64,000 nt of DNA from contig JAZNIY010000008.1 of the NCBI GenBank assembly GCA_045577735.1, positions 124,001 to 188,000 on the forward strand, read 5' to 3'. Position 1 is the first letter of the stretch. Every line of letters starts with the position of its first letter. This document shows, one piece after another, positions 16,762-26,234 of this stretch. Made by a program: the position numbers and the translations under genes. This DNA is from Stercoripulliclostridium_A sp045577735. Its GTDB lineage: Bacteria; Bacillota; Clostridia; Christensenellales; DTU072. The notes below the pieces were generated by a model. That model did no database searches and was not told where the DNA came from. It saw only the letters and a program-made list of their open reading frames with translations.

Positions 16762-18203
16762 TATAGTTTGCTCTCTATAAGTTTAATGGAATAATCAAGA
16801 CGCTCTAGGCTCTTTTCTTTTCCAAGAATGCCACCCATTTCTACTGCTCCACCGGGAGTAACGGGGGCACCCGTTAAACCAACACGTACGCTCCAAAGCA
16901 TTTGACCTTTCTTCATGCCCATTGCTTCTGCTTTTTCTGCAAGAGCAAGTGAAAGATTTTCTTCGTTGAAATCTTCTATTGCTTCAATGGCTTCCTTTGC
17001 ACCCTTTAGAGCAATTAAGCCTAGTGATGCATCGGCCTTAAGTTTCTTATGGTAGTATAGGTCAAGATCGTAATCGCCAAACTCCTCTATGAACTTTACT
17101 TTTTCGGGTATATCGGAAAGAACCTCTACACGTGATTGAAGAAGTACGTTCCACTTTTCATAATCATACTTACCTGCTATAACGCTCTTTTCATACCAGG
17201 GTTTCGCAAGCTCGCTAAATCTTTCAGCAGGAAGTTCCTTGATATATAAGGAGTTCAACCACTTCATCTTTGCTTCGTCAAAAATGGAACCTGACTTAGA
17301 GATACCGTCAACGTCAAAGAGCTCGGTCAAAGTATCGATGTCCATCTTTTCGATTTCACCCTTAGGAGCCCAACCAAGAAGCGCAATGTAGTTAATTATT
17401 GCTTCGGGAAGATATCCTTTTGCAATAAAATCTTCAAAGTTAGCATCACCGTAACGCTTGGAAAGTTTTCTTTGTGCATCTTTCATAATTGGGGGAAGAT
17501 GAACGTACTTTGGAGGCTCCCAGCCAAAACTCTTGTAAATGAGATTGTATTTGGGGGTGCTGGAAAGATATTCGTTACCGCGAGTTACGTGGGTAATTCC
17601 CATTAGGTGGTCGTCTATAACATTAGCAAAGTTATAGGTGGGCATACCGTCGGACTTTAACAAAACTTGATCTTCTAGGTCAGCGCAATCAACGTCAATT
17701 TGACCATAAACAAGGTCTTGGTAGGAAGTCATTCCGTTTTCCGGTATGTTTTGTCTAATAACGTAGGGAACACCTGCCTTTAGCTTCTCTTCAACTTCTT
17801 CCTTGCTAAGCTTTAAGCAATGTTTATCGTATTTACGGTTGCCGTCTTCGTCGGTTAGGGATTCCAAACGTTCTTTATCACAGAAACAATAATATGCGCC
17901 ACCAAGTTCTACTAGTTTGTGTGCATACTCTTTGTAAAGTTCTTTCCTTTCACTTTGAACGTAAGGTCCACAGTTGCCACCGTGAATGGGGCTTTCATCA
18001 ATTTTAAATCCTACGGTATCGAGGGTACGATACACTAATTCAACTGCACCTTCAACGTAACGTTCTTTGTCGGTGTCTTCAATGCGCAAAATAAATTCGC
18101 CCCCGTTATGGCGAGCGAAAAGGTACGAGTAGAGTGCCGTCCTCAAGTTACCTATGTGCATAAAGCCCGTAGGACTGGGAGCAAATCTTGTTCTAACTTT
18201 CAT
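16761..18203 (-). CDS. gltX: Glutamate-tRNA ligase
   Basis: GltX charges tRNA-Glu (and in many Bacillota also tRNA-Gln) in the cytoplasm. The 480-residue protein has RFAPSPTGFMHIGNLRTAL, the class I HIGH motif as HIGN, and KLSKRYGD, the KMSKS-type loop. Its length is normal. A GGAG site lies 4 bases upstream of the ATG, and parB ends 9 bases before it, so parB-gltX-dut form a run of tightly spaced genes. No gatCAB is in the window to tell whether the enzyme is non-discriminating. Confidence 0.97.
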   Translation of the reverse strand: MKVRTRFAPSPTGFMHIGNLRTALYSYLFARHNGGEFILRIEDTDKERYVEGAVELVYRTLDTVGFKIDESPIHGGNCGPYVQSERKELYKEYAHKLVELGGAYYCFCDKERLESLTDEDGNRKYDKHCLKLSKEEVEEKLKAGVPYVIRQNIPENGMTSYQDLVYGQIDVDCADLEDQVLLKSDGMPTYNFANVIDDHLMGITHVTRGNEYLSSTPKYNLIYKSFGWEPPKYVHLPPIMKDAQRKLSKRYGDANFEDFIAKGYLPEAIINYIALLGWAPKGEIEKMDIDTLTELFDVDGISKSGSIFDEAKMKWLNSLYIKELPAERFSELAKPWYEKSVIAGKYDYEKWNVLLQSRVEVLSDIPEKVKFIEEFGDYDLDLYYHKKLKADASLGLIALKGAKEAIEAIEDFNEENLSLALAEKAEAMGMKKGQMLWSVRVGLTGAPVTPGGAVEMGGILGKEKSLERLDYSIKLIESKL

Positions 18204-18212
18204 AATACTCCT

Positions 18213-19106
18213 TTATTGTTTTAAAGTAGAAATAAGTTCGTAAATTCTTTGTAAATCGTCTTTGGTATAATAGTCGATGCAAATTCTACCCTTAGTATCG
18301 TTACCAACAAGTTTTACCTTGGTGCTGAATACGCGTTTGAGATCGTCAACAAATTCACGCATTTCTATGGATAGACGAGTCTTTTCCTTAGCACTCATCT
18401 TACGGGGTGCTTTGTCTGGGTTGAGGTAATAGCGAACTTTTACTTCCAGTTCTCTAACACTCATTTCGCCATCGGCTGCTTGATATGCAAAATCAATTTG
18501 GGTTTCTCTGTCTGTAATTGGAATTAGGGCGCGAGCGTGTCCTGCTGACAAACGATCTTGTGCTACTAAACTCTTAACTTCGTCTTCAAGGGAGAGCAAA
18601 CGAACAATATTTGCAACGCTACTTCTTGCTTTACCAATGCGATTTGCAAGTTGTTCTTGGGTGTAGCCGTTAAGTTTCATAAGTTCTTGAACAGCCTCTG
18701 CCTCTTCGATTGCGTTTAGGTTTTCACGTTGTAGGTTTTCAATAAGAGAAATTTCTCTTATCATCCTTTCATCGATTTGTTTAACCATTGCAGGTATGGT
18801 GTTTAGTCCAACCGCTTTTGCAGCACGGTAACGACGTTCACCAGCTACTATCATATATTTATCGTCGCGCTTAACTAGAATAATGGGTGAAATAACGCCT
18901 TGTACACGTATGCTGTCTTCCAACTCTCTTTGTTGTTTTTCGCCAAAATACTTACGAGGTTGGTTGGGATTGGCTTCTATTAAATCGAGTTCGATGTTAT
19001 AAACTTTTTCGCCTTCAACTACTTCGGTAGGTTGAACGGGAAGAACTCTTTCGTCTTCGATATTTGCAAGCAATGCGCTCAAGCCTTTTCCTATTCTCTT
19101 TGCCAT
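18213..19106 (-). CDS. parB: Chromosome-partitioning CTPase ParB
   Basis: ParB binds parS sites near the origin, spreads as a CTP-dependent clamp and loads SMC/condensin. In the 297-residue protein MAKRIGKGLSALL is the ParA-stimulating N-terminal motif, IVAGERRYRA (near residue 88) is the CTP-binding motif, and YTQEQLANRIGKARSSVAN is the parS-reading helix-turn-helix. The C-terminal dimerisation domain is present. It follows rsmG, the position of Bacillus noc, but the LSALL motif argues for ParB rather than Noc. No parA precedes it. Five parS-like sites lie 11 kb away at 29.9-30.5 kb. Confidence 0.93.
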   Translation of the reverse strand: MAKRIGKGLSALLANIEDERVLPVQPTEVVEGEKVYNIELDLIEANPNQPRKYFGEKQQRELEDSIRVQGVISPIILVKRDDKYMIVAGERRYRAAKAVGLNTIPAMVKQIDERMIREISLIENLQRENLNAIEEAEAVQELMKLNGYTQEQLANRIGKARSSVANIVRLLSLEDEVKSLVAQDRLSAGHARALIPITDRETQIDFAYQAADGEMSVRELEVKVRYYLNPDKAPRKMSAKEKTRLSIEMREFVDDLKRVFSTKVKLVGNDTKGRICIDYYTKDDLQRIYELISTLKQ

Positions 19107-19124
19107 TATTTTTCTCCTTTCTTC

Positions 19125-19823
19125 CTATAGTGGATTACTAATTATTTTTTTATTATGTCTTGGATACATTTCGGGTGTTTTTCCCGTTTTTTCTATGATA
19201 ATCAAGCTCCTTGATTGACCTTCTAGGGTATAAACCCTATTTTCCTTAACCTTTCCGCCCAACTTTTTAATAGCGTTTTGTGCGTTCAAAAGTTCCTCTT
19301 CGCTCTTCCCTTTGTAGGCGTACAATCTTCCACCCACTTTAAGCAAAGGCATGCCGTATTCCACGAGTTTATTAAGCTCGGTAACGGCTCTTGCGGTAAG
19401 ACTGTCGTAGCTTTCGCGATCCTTACTTCTTGCAACTTCTTCTGCACGAAGTTTTAGGGCGCGAATACCACTAAGGCCCAATTTTTCTATTAGTTTTTCA
19501 AGGAAAAGCACCTTTTTTCCATTACTTTCCACCATGGTTACGTCAAGGTCGGGACGGAAGATTTTTAGTACTACTGCAGGAAAACCTGCACCACTACCAA
19601 TATCAACGTGCCTTGCGCCATATGGAATATCGTTAGTAGCACAAAGTGAGTCGGCAAAGTGCTTAACTATTATTTCATTTTCTTCGGTTATTGCTGTAAG
19701 ATTTACGTTTTTATTGTATTCAACCAAAAAATTCATATAAGTGCTTAAACTTTCCGCTTGATTTTCATCGCAATCAAACCCAAGTGACGTTAATTTCATT
19801 ATGATTTTTTGGTTCAAATCCAT
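19125..19823 (-). CDS. rsmG: 16S rRNA (guanine-N7) methyltransferase RsmG
   Basis: RsmG methylates the conserved G in the 530 loop of 16S rRNA using SAM. DIGSGAGFPAVVLKI is the SAM-binding motif I, followed by VESNGKKVLFLEKL and LTARAVTELNKLVEYG, all typical. I start at the ATG at 19823 (MDLNQKIIMKLTSLGF), giving 232 residues, near the family length. The longer frame adds 20 hydrophobic residues without family support. The ribosome site is weak. It precedes parB by 18 bp, as in many Bacillota. Confidence 0.94.
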   Translation of the reverse strand: MDLNQKIIMKLTSLGFDCDENQAESLSTYMNFLVEYNKNVNLTAITEENEIIVKHFADSLCATNDIPYGARHVDIGSGAGFPAVVLKIFRPDLDVTMVESNGKKVLFLEKLIEKLGLSGIRALKLRAEEVARSKDRESYDSLTARAVTELNKLVEYGMPLLKVGGRLYAYKGKSEEELLNAQNAIKKLGGKVKENRVYTLEGQSRSLIIIEKTGKTPEMYPRHNKKIISNPL

Positions 19824-19933
19824 ACATGCCCACGCGCGTATAATAGTTATAGTAATTATAACACTATATTTATTATCTTGCAAGTGTAATTTTTAAGCAC
19901 GTCGGTAATAAAAGAGTAACTTTACAAAAAAAT

Positions 19934-19954
19934 AAGTCCGCATTAGCGGACTTT
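19934..19954 (-). terminator. Intrinsic terminator after lgt
   Basis: A perfect stem of AAGTCCGC and GCGGACTT with a 4-base loop lies 7 bases past the lgt stop. TATTTTTTTG follows on the minus strand; the plus strand also has a T-run. Confidence 0.85.
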
Positions 19955-19960
19955 TTATTT

Positions 19961-20764
19961 TTATGCTTCTTTTTTCTTCTTTTCCGGTTCAATAATGGGA
20001 TGCTCTTTGAGATATTCCATCCTCTTGTCGTAAAGTTTTTTAAGAATGAAAATTAGTGGTATGCCTGCAACTATCATAAGCAAGCTCCAAAATTGTGAGG
20101 GACTCATGCCGGGAACAAATCCACCTCTCTCGTCACCACGCCAAAATTCAATAACAAAACGAAGAATGCCGTAGCCGATGAGGTATATTGGTAGTCCGTA
20201 AGGATTGGGCTTTTTAAGATAGAAAATAAGGATTCCAACGAATAGCACGAATAGGCCGAGTGCTTCAATAAGATTGGTGGGCACAACCTTGCCTTCTACA
20301 CCCACGAAGTGCATACCTATTGGACTGTCGGTGGGAACACCGTAACAGCAACCGGCGAAAACACACCCCAGTCTACCAAATGCGTGACCTAGAAGTAATC
20401 CAAGTGGTACGGAGGTACAAATATCAATGATCTTAGATTGGAATTTTTTTGCAAAAATTAGGCAAAGTCCAACAAAAGTTACCGCGCCACCTACGAATCC
20501 ACCGAGGAATGTAAGTCCGTTTCCAAACAAATCGAACCCCTTTGAGGGATCATCAATATACGAATATATTGCTTGGAATAGCGCTGCACAAAAGAACCCT
20601 ACTCCTGCAGTTATAACACCATTTATGGTAATAAAATCAACGTATTTGCTCTCTAGTTTATCTCTTTTTGCAAGTAGCCAAAATACTATAAAACAAGCAA
20701 GCACTCCAACTGCTACGCAAATACCATACAAAGTAATAACTCCGCCTATTTCATAAGGATACAT
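19961..20764 (-). CDS. lgt: Prolipoprotein diacylglyceryl transferase
   Basis: Lgt attaches diacylglycerol to the lipobox Cys of prelipoproteins in the cytoplasmic membrane. The 267-residue protein has about seven membrane spans. It shows GLTFLGGFVGG in place of the HGGLxGG signature, GHAFGRLGCVFAGCCYG (essential Arg in GRLGC) and FVIEFWRGDERGG. The Cys-rich GCCYG form is common in Clostridia. GGAG precedes the ATG. It stands between mnmG and rsmG but is flanked by terminators on both sides, so it is a separate unit. Its activity matters for at least six lipobox proteins in this window. Confidence 0.9.
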   Translation of the reverse strand: MYPYEIGGVITLYGICVAVGVLACFIVFWLLAKRDKLESKYVDFITINGVITAGVGFFCAALFQAIYSYIDDPSKGFDLFGNGLTFLGGFVGGAVTFVGLCLIFAKKFQSKIIDICTSVPLGLLLGHAFGRLGCVFAGCCYGVPTDSPIGMHFVGVEGKVVPTNLIEALGLFVLFVGILIFYLKKPNPYGLPIYLIGYGILRFVIEFWRGDERGGFVPGMSPSQFWSLLMIVAGIPLIFILKKLYDKRMEYLKEHPIIEPEKKKKEA

Positions 20765-20822
20765 AACTATCTCCTTAAAGTAAGATAAAACTATTATATA
20801 CTAACCTACGAAAAATATCAAT

Positions 20823-20845
20823 CCCTTGTTTTTGTTAAACAAGGG
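20823..20845 (-). terminator. Intrinsic terminator after mnmG
   Basis: CCCTTGTTT and AAACAAGGG pair across a 5-base loop, 33 bases after the mnmG stop. In the minus direction it is followed by ATTGATATTTTTCG. Confidence 0.7.
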
Positions 20846-20877
20846 ACTGAGTAAATCGTTTAAACTTTATTGGTGCT

Positions 20878-22734
20878 TTATAACCCTTGCTTTCTTAAAA
20901 ATAGCATTAGTACGGTTACGTCTGCAGGAGTTACGCCACTAATACGGGAAGCTTGTGCGAGCGTCATAGGACGATGATCGTTTAGTTTTTGACGTGCTTC
21001 TAAACGCAGTCCTTCAACCTCGGAATAATCTATGTTTTCGGGAAGCTTCTTTTCTTCCATTCGGCGAGCCTCTTTGATTGCGCTCTCTTCCTTCTTAAGA
21101 TATCCCTCGTATTTTAACTCAACGGCAACGTAAGAAAGTGCTTCCGGACTGAAAGTAGAATAGCTTTCGTCTATTGCTAAAAGGGTTTCTTTCGTCGCCC
21201 TTCCACGCTTTAAAACGTCCTCACCGGAAATGCTTCCTTGGGGTAAGCTTTCGCCAATTTTTTCAAAGGCTTCCACCACTTCTTCCGTCTTATATCTGGT
21301 TTTTAACTTTTCCTTTATTTCGTTAATTTGGGATACCTTATTTTGATATTTGGAATATCTTTCTTCCTTAACCAAACCAAGTTCTCTACCCTTTTCGGTA
21401 AGTCTGATATCAGCGTTGTCTTGTCTTAAATGTAGTCGGTACTCAGCCCTAGAAGTCATCATTCTGTATGGTTCTTCCGTTCCTTTTGTGACAAGATCGT
21501 CTATTAAAACGCCTATGTAAGCTTCATCTCTTCTTAGGGTAAAAGGCTCCTTCCCATCAAGATATCTACCTGCATTTATGCCTGCAATTAGTCCTTGCGC
21601 ACCTGCCTCTTCATAGCCCGAACTACCATTAATTTGTCCACCTGCGTACAAACCCTTAATCTTCTTAATACCAAGCGCAGAGTTAAGCTCTAGGGGGTTC
21701 AAACAATCGTATTCTATAGCATATCCATACCTAGTAATAACGGCGTTTTCCAGTCCTCTTACAGAGTGTACCATTTGCTCTTGAACGTCGTAGGGAAGAG
21801 ATGTTGAAAGACCTTGTGCATACATCTCTTCAGTATCAGCGCCCTCGGGTTCAATAAAAATTTGGTGTCTTTCCTTGTCTGCAAATCTAACCACTTTGGT
21901 TTCAATGGAAGGACAGTACCTTGGTCCCGTACTTGTTATCTCACCATTATACATTGGTGCTCTGTCAAGATTTCCAAGTATGATTTCATGGGTATCAAGG
22001 TTGGTATAGGTCAAATAACATACCTTATCGTTGCGAGTTGCACCTTCGGTTAGCATACTAAACGTAGGCAAGCCCTCGTCACCTTTTTGCACTTCCATCT
22101 TATCGTAATCAATACTACTTGAAAGCAATCTGGGAGGCGTACCCGTCTTAAATCTTCTTATATCCAGTCCCAATTTGATTAGGTTTTCCGTCAAGCCTTC
22201 GCTACGCATAAAGCCCGCCGGTCCGGTGTTTCTAGAATAGTTACCCGTAATTATACGGCTATTAAGATATACGCCACTGGCAATAACGACAGCCTTTGTG
22301 AAATAGGTATCGCCCATAGCCGTCTTTATGCCTGTAACAGCCCCGTCTTCAACTAAAATTTCTGTTACCTCACCCTCTAATATAGCTAGACCCGGTGTTT
22401 TTTCCATCCTTTCTTTCATTAGACGATGATATAGGTTTTTATCGACTTGAGCACGCAAACTATGTACGGCAGGTCCGTTTCCTAAATTAAGCATACGTGT
22501 TTGAAGGGTTGCCTTGTCGGCAATTTCACCCATAATACCACCAAGAGCATCAATTTCTTTAACAAGATGTCCCTTTGCCGTGCCACCAATATTAGGATTG
22601 CATGCCATAAATGCCACCGCTTCAAGTGAAAGGGTGGTAAGTAGGGTGCTTTTTCCCATAGTTGCAAGAGCATGGGCTGCCTCAACCCCTGCGTGTCCTG
22701 CTCCTATTACAATGGCATCATAAGTCTTCTTCAT
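20878..22734 (-). CDS. mnmG: tRNA uridine-5-carboxymethylaminomethyl modification enzyme MnmG
   Basis: MnmG is the FAD-dependent partner of MnmE in wobble-uridine modification of tRNA. It has 618 residues, standard length. IGAGHAGVEAAHA is the FAD dinucleotide-binding loop. CNPNIGGTAKGHLVKEIDALGG and RFKTGTPPRLL match the GidA signatures, and EGLYAGGQINGSSGYEEA-type sequence is present as GLYAGGQINGSSGYEEA. It starts one base after the mnmE stop, so mnmE-mnmG are co-transcribed as in most bacteria. Confidence 0.98.
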   Translation of the reverse strand: MKKTYDAIVIGAGHAGVEAAHALATMGKSTLLTTLSLEAVAFMACNPNIGGTAKGHLVKEIDALGGIMGEIADKATLQTRMLNLGNGPAVHSLRAQVDKNLYHRLMKERMEKTPGLAILEGEVTEILVEDGAVTGIKTAMGDTYFTKAVVIASGVYLNSRIITGNYSRNTGPAGFMRSEGLTENLIKLGLDIRRFKTGTPPRLLSSSIDYDKMEVQKGDEGLPTFSMLTEGATRNDKVCYLTYTNLDTHEIILGNLDRAPMYNGEITSTGPRYCPSIETKVVRFADKERHQIFIEPEGADTEEMYAQGLSTSLPYDVQEQMVHSVRGLENAVITRYGYAIEYDCLNPLELNSALGIKKIKGLYAGGQINGSSGYEEAGAQGLIAGINAGRYLDGKEPFTLRRDEAYIGVLIDDLVTKGTEEPYRMMTSRAEYRLHLRQDNADIRLTEKGRELGLVKEERYSKYQNKVSQINEIKEKLKTRYKTEEVVEAFEKIGESLPQGSISGEDVLKRGRATKETLLAIDESYSTFSPEALSYVAVELKYEGYLKKEESAIKEARRMEEKKLPENIDYSEVEGLRLEARQKLNDHRPMTLAQASRISGVTPADVTVLMLFLRKQGL

Positions 22735-22735
22735 G

Positions 22736-24058
22736 CTATTTTCCTACACAGAATTTGCTAAATATTTCGTCTACTACGCTCTCTGCAACGTCCTCACCGG
22801 TTAGTGAAGCGAGTGCAGAATACGCGCTCTTAATATCAACTACGATGCAGTCTAGCGTTGCAAAGCCCAGTGCTCCAATTGCGCTATCTACCGAATTCAA
22901 GGCATCGCCAACTGCAAATATTTGTCTTTCACGGGTTAGCACAGGCGCTTTGAGGCGTTTGTTTAATTCAAGTTTATCCTCTATTAAAGCAATAAGCTCG
23001 TCAACACCCTTTCCCGATTTTGCCTCTATGACGATGTCGCATTGGCGAGGATATGCCATAATGTCGCCTTTGTTTGCAACTCTAAGGTGCTTCTTGTGCT
23101 TTACTCTTTCGTATAATGCAATTTCATCCTCACACTCCGGAAGAGAGGTATCAGCTAGAAAAAGCACTAAATCTGCCCCCTCTATTGCGCGCGTAGCGCG
23201 CTCGATACCTATTTTTTCTACAACGTCGCTGGACTCTCTAATACCGGCAGTATCCAATACTTCTACGTTAATACCATCCAGCATAAAGGAGCCGGCAAGC
23301 ACGTCACGAGTCGTTCCGGCAATATCGGTTACTATCGCACGCTCGTCTTTTAGTATGGCGTTCATTAGACTTGACTTACCAACGTTAGTCAACCCACAAA
23401 GAGCAATGGATATACCTTCCCTTACGACAGCCCCTTGTTTGGAACTTTCGTAAAGATCTTTTAGTTTGTCTTTTGCTTGGTTTAGGATATCTAAAGTCGG
23501 TTCAAAGGTATCCTCTAACAACTCTTCCGGATAATCCAGCGCTACCTCCACGTTAGCAGATGCAGTTAATAGCAAGGTTTTAATTTCCTCTATTCCCTTG
23601 CTTACTTCACCCTTCATTAAACGGTATGCTTGGTTTACTTCTGCTTCCGATTGGGCATTAATCATATCGGCAAGACCTTCGGCTTCTGCTAGATTTAATT
23701 TGCCATTAAGGTATGCTCTCTTTGTGAATTCGCCGGGTAGCGCAGGTCTTGCTCCACATCTTACAAGTTCTCTTATTACACCTTGTATTATTATTTTACC
23801 ACCATGGGTGTGGAGTTCCACCACGTCTTCGCCCGTATATGATTTAGGCGCCTTGCAATACATGCAAAACGCCCTATCGTTAAAGTTTTTTGCTTGGACT
23901 TTGCCAAGATACATTTTGTTAGGCTCCACGTTTTCGAAGCCATTTGCGCTAAATACCTTTCTTACGATACTAAGAGCGTCTTCACCGCTCATTCTAACGA
24001 TTCCTATAGCCCCCCTCTCTACTTCGGGAGTAGCAAGTGCGACGATAGTATCTTTCAT
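22736..24058 (-). CDS. mnmE: tRNA modification GTPase MnmE
   Basis: MnmE is the GTPase and tetrahydrofolate-binding partner of MnmG. In the 440-residue protein GLTNVGKSSLMN is the P-loop, TDIAGTTRDV the switch I/G2 region, DTAGIRE the G3 motif, and the C-terminal CVGK is the conserved C[IV]GK end. The N-terminal domain carries the usual formyl-THF-binding dimerisation fold (IGIVRMSGEDAL). It starts one base after the jag stop. The run rpmH to mnmG is the standard Bacillota origin-proximal block. Confidence 0.98.
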   Translation of the reverse strand: MKDTIVALATPEVERGAIGIVRMSGEDALSIVRKVFSANGFENVEPNKMYLGKVQAKNFNDRAFCMYCKAPKSYTGEDVVELHTHGGKIIIQGVIRELVRCGARPALPGEFTKRAYLNGKLNLAEAEGLADMINAQSEAEVNQAYRLMKGEVSKGIEEIKTLLLTASANVEVALDYPEELLEDTFEPTLDILNQAKDKLKDLYESSKQGAVVREGISIALCGLTNVGKSSLMNAILKDERAIVTDIAGTTRDVLAGSFMLDGINVEVLDTAGIRESSDVVEKIGIERATRAIEGADLVLFLADTSLPECEDEIALYERVKHKKHLRVANKGDIMAYPRQCDIVIEAKSGKGVDELIALIEDKLELNKRLKAPVLTRERQIFAVGDALNSVDSAIGALGFATLDCIVVDIKSAYSALASLTGEDVAESVVDEIFSKFCVGK

Positions 24059-24059
24059 A

Positions 24060-24914
24060 TTAGAAAGGCTTCTTGGAGGGTGCGCCGTAGCTCTTCGTCT
24101 TAGCGATACCCTTCTTACGGAATGATGCCGAAGTACCGTAACTTATTTGAGGATTATTAAGACCGTTTTGGTTGTTTCTGGGGGCTCTCTCCCTTCTAAC
24201 GTCTTCCTTAGGAAGAATTACAACGTGACGGAATCTGCCCTCGCCTTCGGACTCGGTTTTAACAAACTTATCGTTTTGAAGTGCGGTATGGATAACCCTT
24301 CTCTCAAAGGGATTCATGGGCTCTAATTCCACCTTTTTGCCCGTCTTGTGGCACTTGTGTGCAAGACGCTCTGCAAGGCGTGTAAGAGTCTCCTTTCTTC
24401 TTTGACGATAGTCTTCTGCGTCTATGGTAACTCTAACGAAATCCACGCCCTCTTTGTTGGCGATCCATAGAGTCATATATTGTATTGCATCAAGCACTTC
24501 ACCACGATAACCGATAAAGGAGCTTGCTCCCTTCCCGGTTGCTTTAACGTTGATGTCCGTACCCTTGCGAGTTACTTCTACTTCACAGTCGAGTCCCATT
24601 TGAAGAACGAGTTCGTTAATGAATGTTCTTGCTCTTTCTTCTGCGCGAGCAAGAAGTTCCTCTTGAACGGCATCCAAAACAACTTCTTCGCTTTCGTTAG
24701 AAGTCACTTCTTCCACTTCTTCGTTAGAAACAACTTCCTCTACGGGCTCTTCCTTTTCTAAAATGGTTATTACAACTTGAGCTTTTGTGAATAGTCCGCC
24801 CTTGCTCTTAACTTCTACGTTAACGTCGCTAGCGGAAAGTCCAAGTTCTTGAAGGCCCTTTTCGGTTGCTTCATCAACCGTTTTACCTTCATAAATATAG
24901 GTATTATTTTCCAT
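24060..24914 (-). CDS. jag: RNA-binding protein Jag (KhpB/EloR)
   Basis: Jag/KhpB is an RNA-binding protein linked to cell elongation and to the sporulation role of SpoIIIJ. In the 284-residue protein residues 1-50 form the Jag N-domain (IYEGKTVDEATEKGLQELGL). An acidic Glu/Val-rich linker follows, then a KH domain with FIGYRGEVLDAIQYM and an R3H domain ending NPFERRVIHTALQ. The tail is basic and Asn/Gly-rich. It starts 13 bp after yidC, its usual partner. Confidence 0.95.
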   Translation of the reverse strand: MENNTYIYEGKTVDEATEKGLQELGLSASDVNVEVKSKGGLFTKAQVVITILEKEEPVEEVVSNEEVEEVTSNESEEVVLDAVQEELLARAEERARTFINELVLQMGLDCEVEVTRKGTDINVKATGKGASSFIGYRGEVLDAIQYMTLWIANKEGVDFVRVTIDAEDYRQRRKETLTRLAERLAHKCHKTGKKVELEPMNPFERRVIHTALQNDKFVKTESEGEGRFRHVVILPKEDVRRERAPRNNQNGLNNPQISYGTSASFRKKGIAKTKSYGAPSKKPF

Positions 24915-24927
24915 TATTTGCTCCTAA

Positions 24928-26001
24928 TTATTTCTTCTTAACGGTGGTGCTCATAACGCGATCGCGTTCGATAGCATCCTGTTTCTTTTGGATGATATTC
25001 CAAACAAGATTGAAGATAAAGGAGAACAAACTCGAAACGAACATATACAGTGAGAATGCCGTACTATAGAACAAACTGAATATTGCCATAATCAAAGGCA
25101 TCATATATTGCATCATCTTTGCTTGAGATTGTTGCATTTTTGCTTGTTCCTCGGTTTGTCCTGCTACTTGAGGTTGTTCCGGGGGTTTAATGAGTTTGGA
25201 AGATACTATGCTCAATACACCTACTAAAACGGGAAGAATGAGGTATCCGTTCCAAGCCTTCTTGCCTTTTTCGTTGTAGTTATACTCTTCGATTAGAGGC
25301 TTCATTACCTTTTCATAGGTAGTCTTGTCAACGTCAGAGATGGCAAGTTTACCCATGCCGTTTCCTGCATAAGTAGATACGTCGGGAATGGGGCTTTTCC
25401 AGGTGTCGGGCATAAAGATGTTGTCGGTAAGTAAAAATCTTTCCAACTCATAATTTTCTACAACTGCATTTTCTGCAGATTTTATTGCGATTTCAGCAGA
25501 CTCCGTTGCACTCTTTCCCTCGTTTATGCTTGTAGTATATGAATCTGCATAGGTGGTTTCATATACGTTTTGAAGGTTTTCAAATACAACGACGTTGTGA
25601 TATTTAACAGCAGAGTTAAATCCACTAAAAACAACCATAAATACTACTAGAGTCACTATGGTAGGCAAGCAAGCTTTAAAAGTGCTGTATTTGTACTTTT
25701 GGTAAACTTCACGTTGCTTCATAGCAAGAGTATTTCTGTCATTGCCGTATAGGTTGTTAATCTTGTCGAGCTCGGGCTTCATAACCTCCATTTTCTTGGC
25801 GTTAGAACGAGCAATTAACTTTTGCCATACGTCTAGTGGTGATGTCGCAATTTTTAAAAACAAGGTAAAGAGAATAACGGTAACTGCAAAAGCACCGATT
25901 ACTTCTCCTTCTATACCCCATGACAAAACCCATTTATAAAGCACGTTATAAACGAATTTTCCCATTAGGTTAAGTTCCGTAGCAAGGCTCATAATGTCCA
26001 T
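24928..26001 (-). CDS. yidC: Membrane protein insertase YidC (SpoIIIJ type)
   Basis: YidC inserts and folds membrane proteins. The 357-residue protein has the family core: an N-terminal span, a cytoplasmic helical hairpin (LIARSNAKKMEVMKPELDKIN) and later spans with LIKPPEQPQ and MPLIMAIFSLFYSTAFSLYM. The region between the second and third core spans (about residues 150-250) is enlarged and contains many charged residues, compared with ~260-280-residue Bacillus SpoIIIJ. There is no lipobox at the N-terminus. The ATG has GGAG 7 bases upstream and overlaps the yidD 3' end by 13 bp. Confidence 0.93.
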   Translation of the reverse strand: MDIMSLATELNLMGKFVYNVLYKWVLSWGIEGEVIGAFAVTVILFTLFLKIATSPLDVWQKLIARSNAKKMEVMKPELDKINNLYGNDRNTLAMKQREVYQKYKYSTFKACLPTIVTLVVFMVVFSGFNSAVKYHNVVVFENLQNVYETTYADSYTTSINEGKSATESAEIAIKSAENAVVENYELERFLLTDNIFMPDTWKSPIPDVSTYAGNGMGKLAISDVDKTTYEKVMKPLIEEYNYNEKGKKAWNGYLILPVLVGVLSIVSSKLIKPPEQPQVAGQTEEQAKMQQSQAKMMQYMMPLIMAIFSLFYSTAFSLYMFVSSLFSFIFNLVWNIIQKKQDAIERDRVMSTTVKKK

Positions 26002-26234
26002 TTAGCCGCTCCTTTAAGGTTTTCTCTTACAGGGTCGAATCCTCCCCTGCGAAAAGGATTACATCTTAGTATCCTACGCGCGCCCATAAAACACCCGCGT
26101 ATAACACCATATTTTTGAATTGCATCTAGGGTATACATAGAACAAGTAGGCGTATAGATACATCCCTTTCCCACCAAAGGAGAAAGAACCTTTTTGTATC
26201 CTATGATCAAAAGCCTACAAATCTTTTTAAACAT
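25989..26234 (-). CDS. yidD: Membrane protein insertion efficiency factor YidD
   Basis: YidD is a small membrane-associated protein that improves YidC-dependent insertion. The 81-residue product matches the family: YKKVLSPLVGKGCIYTPTCS, YTLDAIQKYG and GARRILRCNPFRRGGFDPV with the conserved Cys residues. It overlaps rnpA by 8 bp and yidC by 13 bp, so rpmH-rnpA-yidD-yidC are translationally linked. Confidence 0.95.
   Translation of the reverse strand: MFKKICRLLIIGYKKVLSPLVGKGCIYTPTCSMYTLDAIQKYGVIRGCFMGARRILRCNPFRRGGFDPVRENLKGAAKWTL

Noticed and set aside
18213..19106. Nucleoid-occlusion factor Noc, based on position after rsmG
   Set aside because: The N-terminal GLSALL ParA-contact motif and the nearby parS cluster fit ParB better.
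23183..23205. GCGCGC palindrome inside mnmE as a copy of the intergenic GC-rich repeat
   Set aside because: It encodes the normal MnmE segment ERATRAIEGAD, so the coding sequence explains it.
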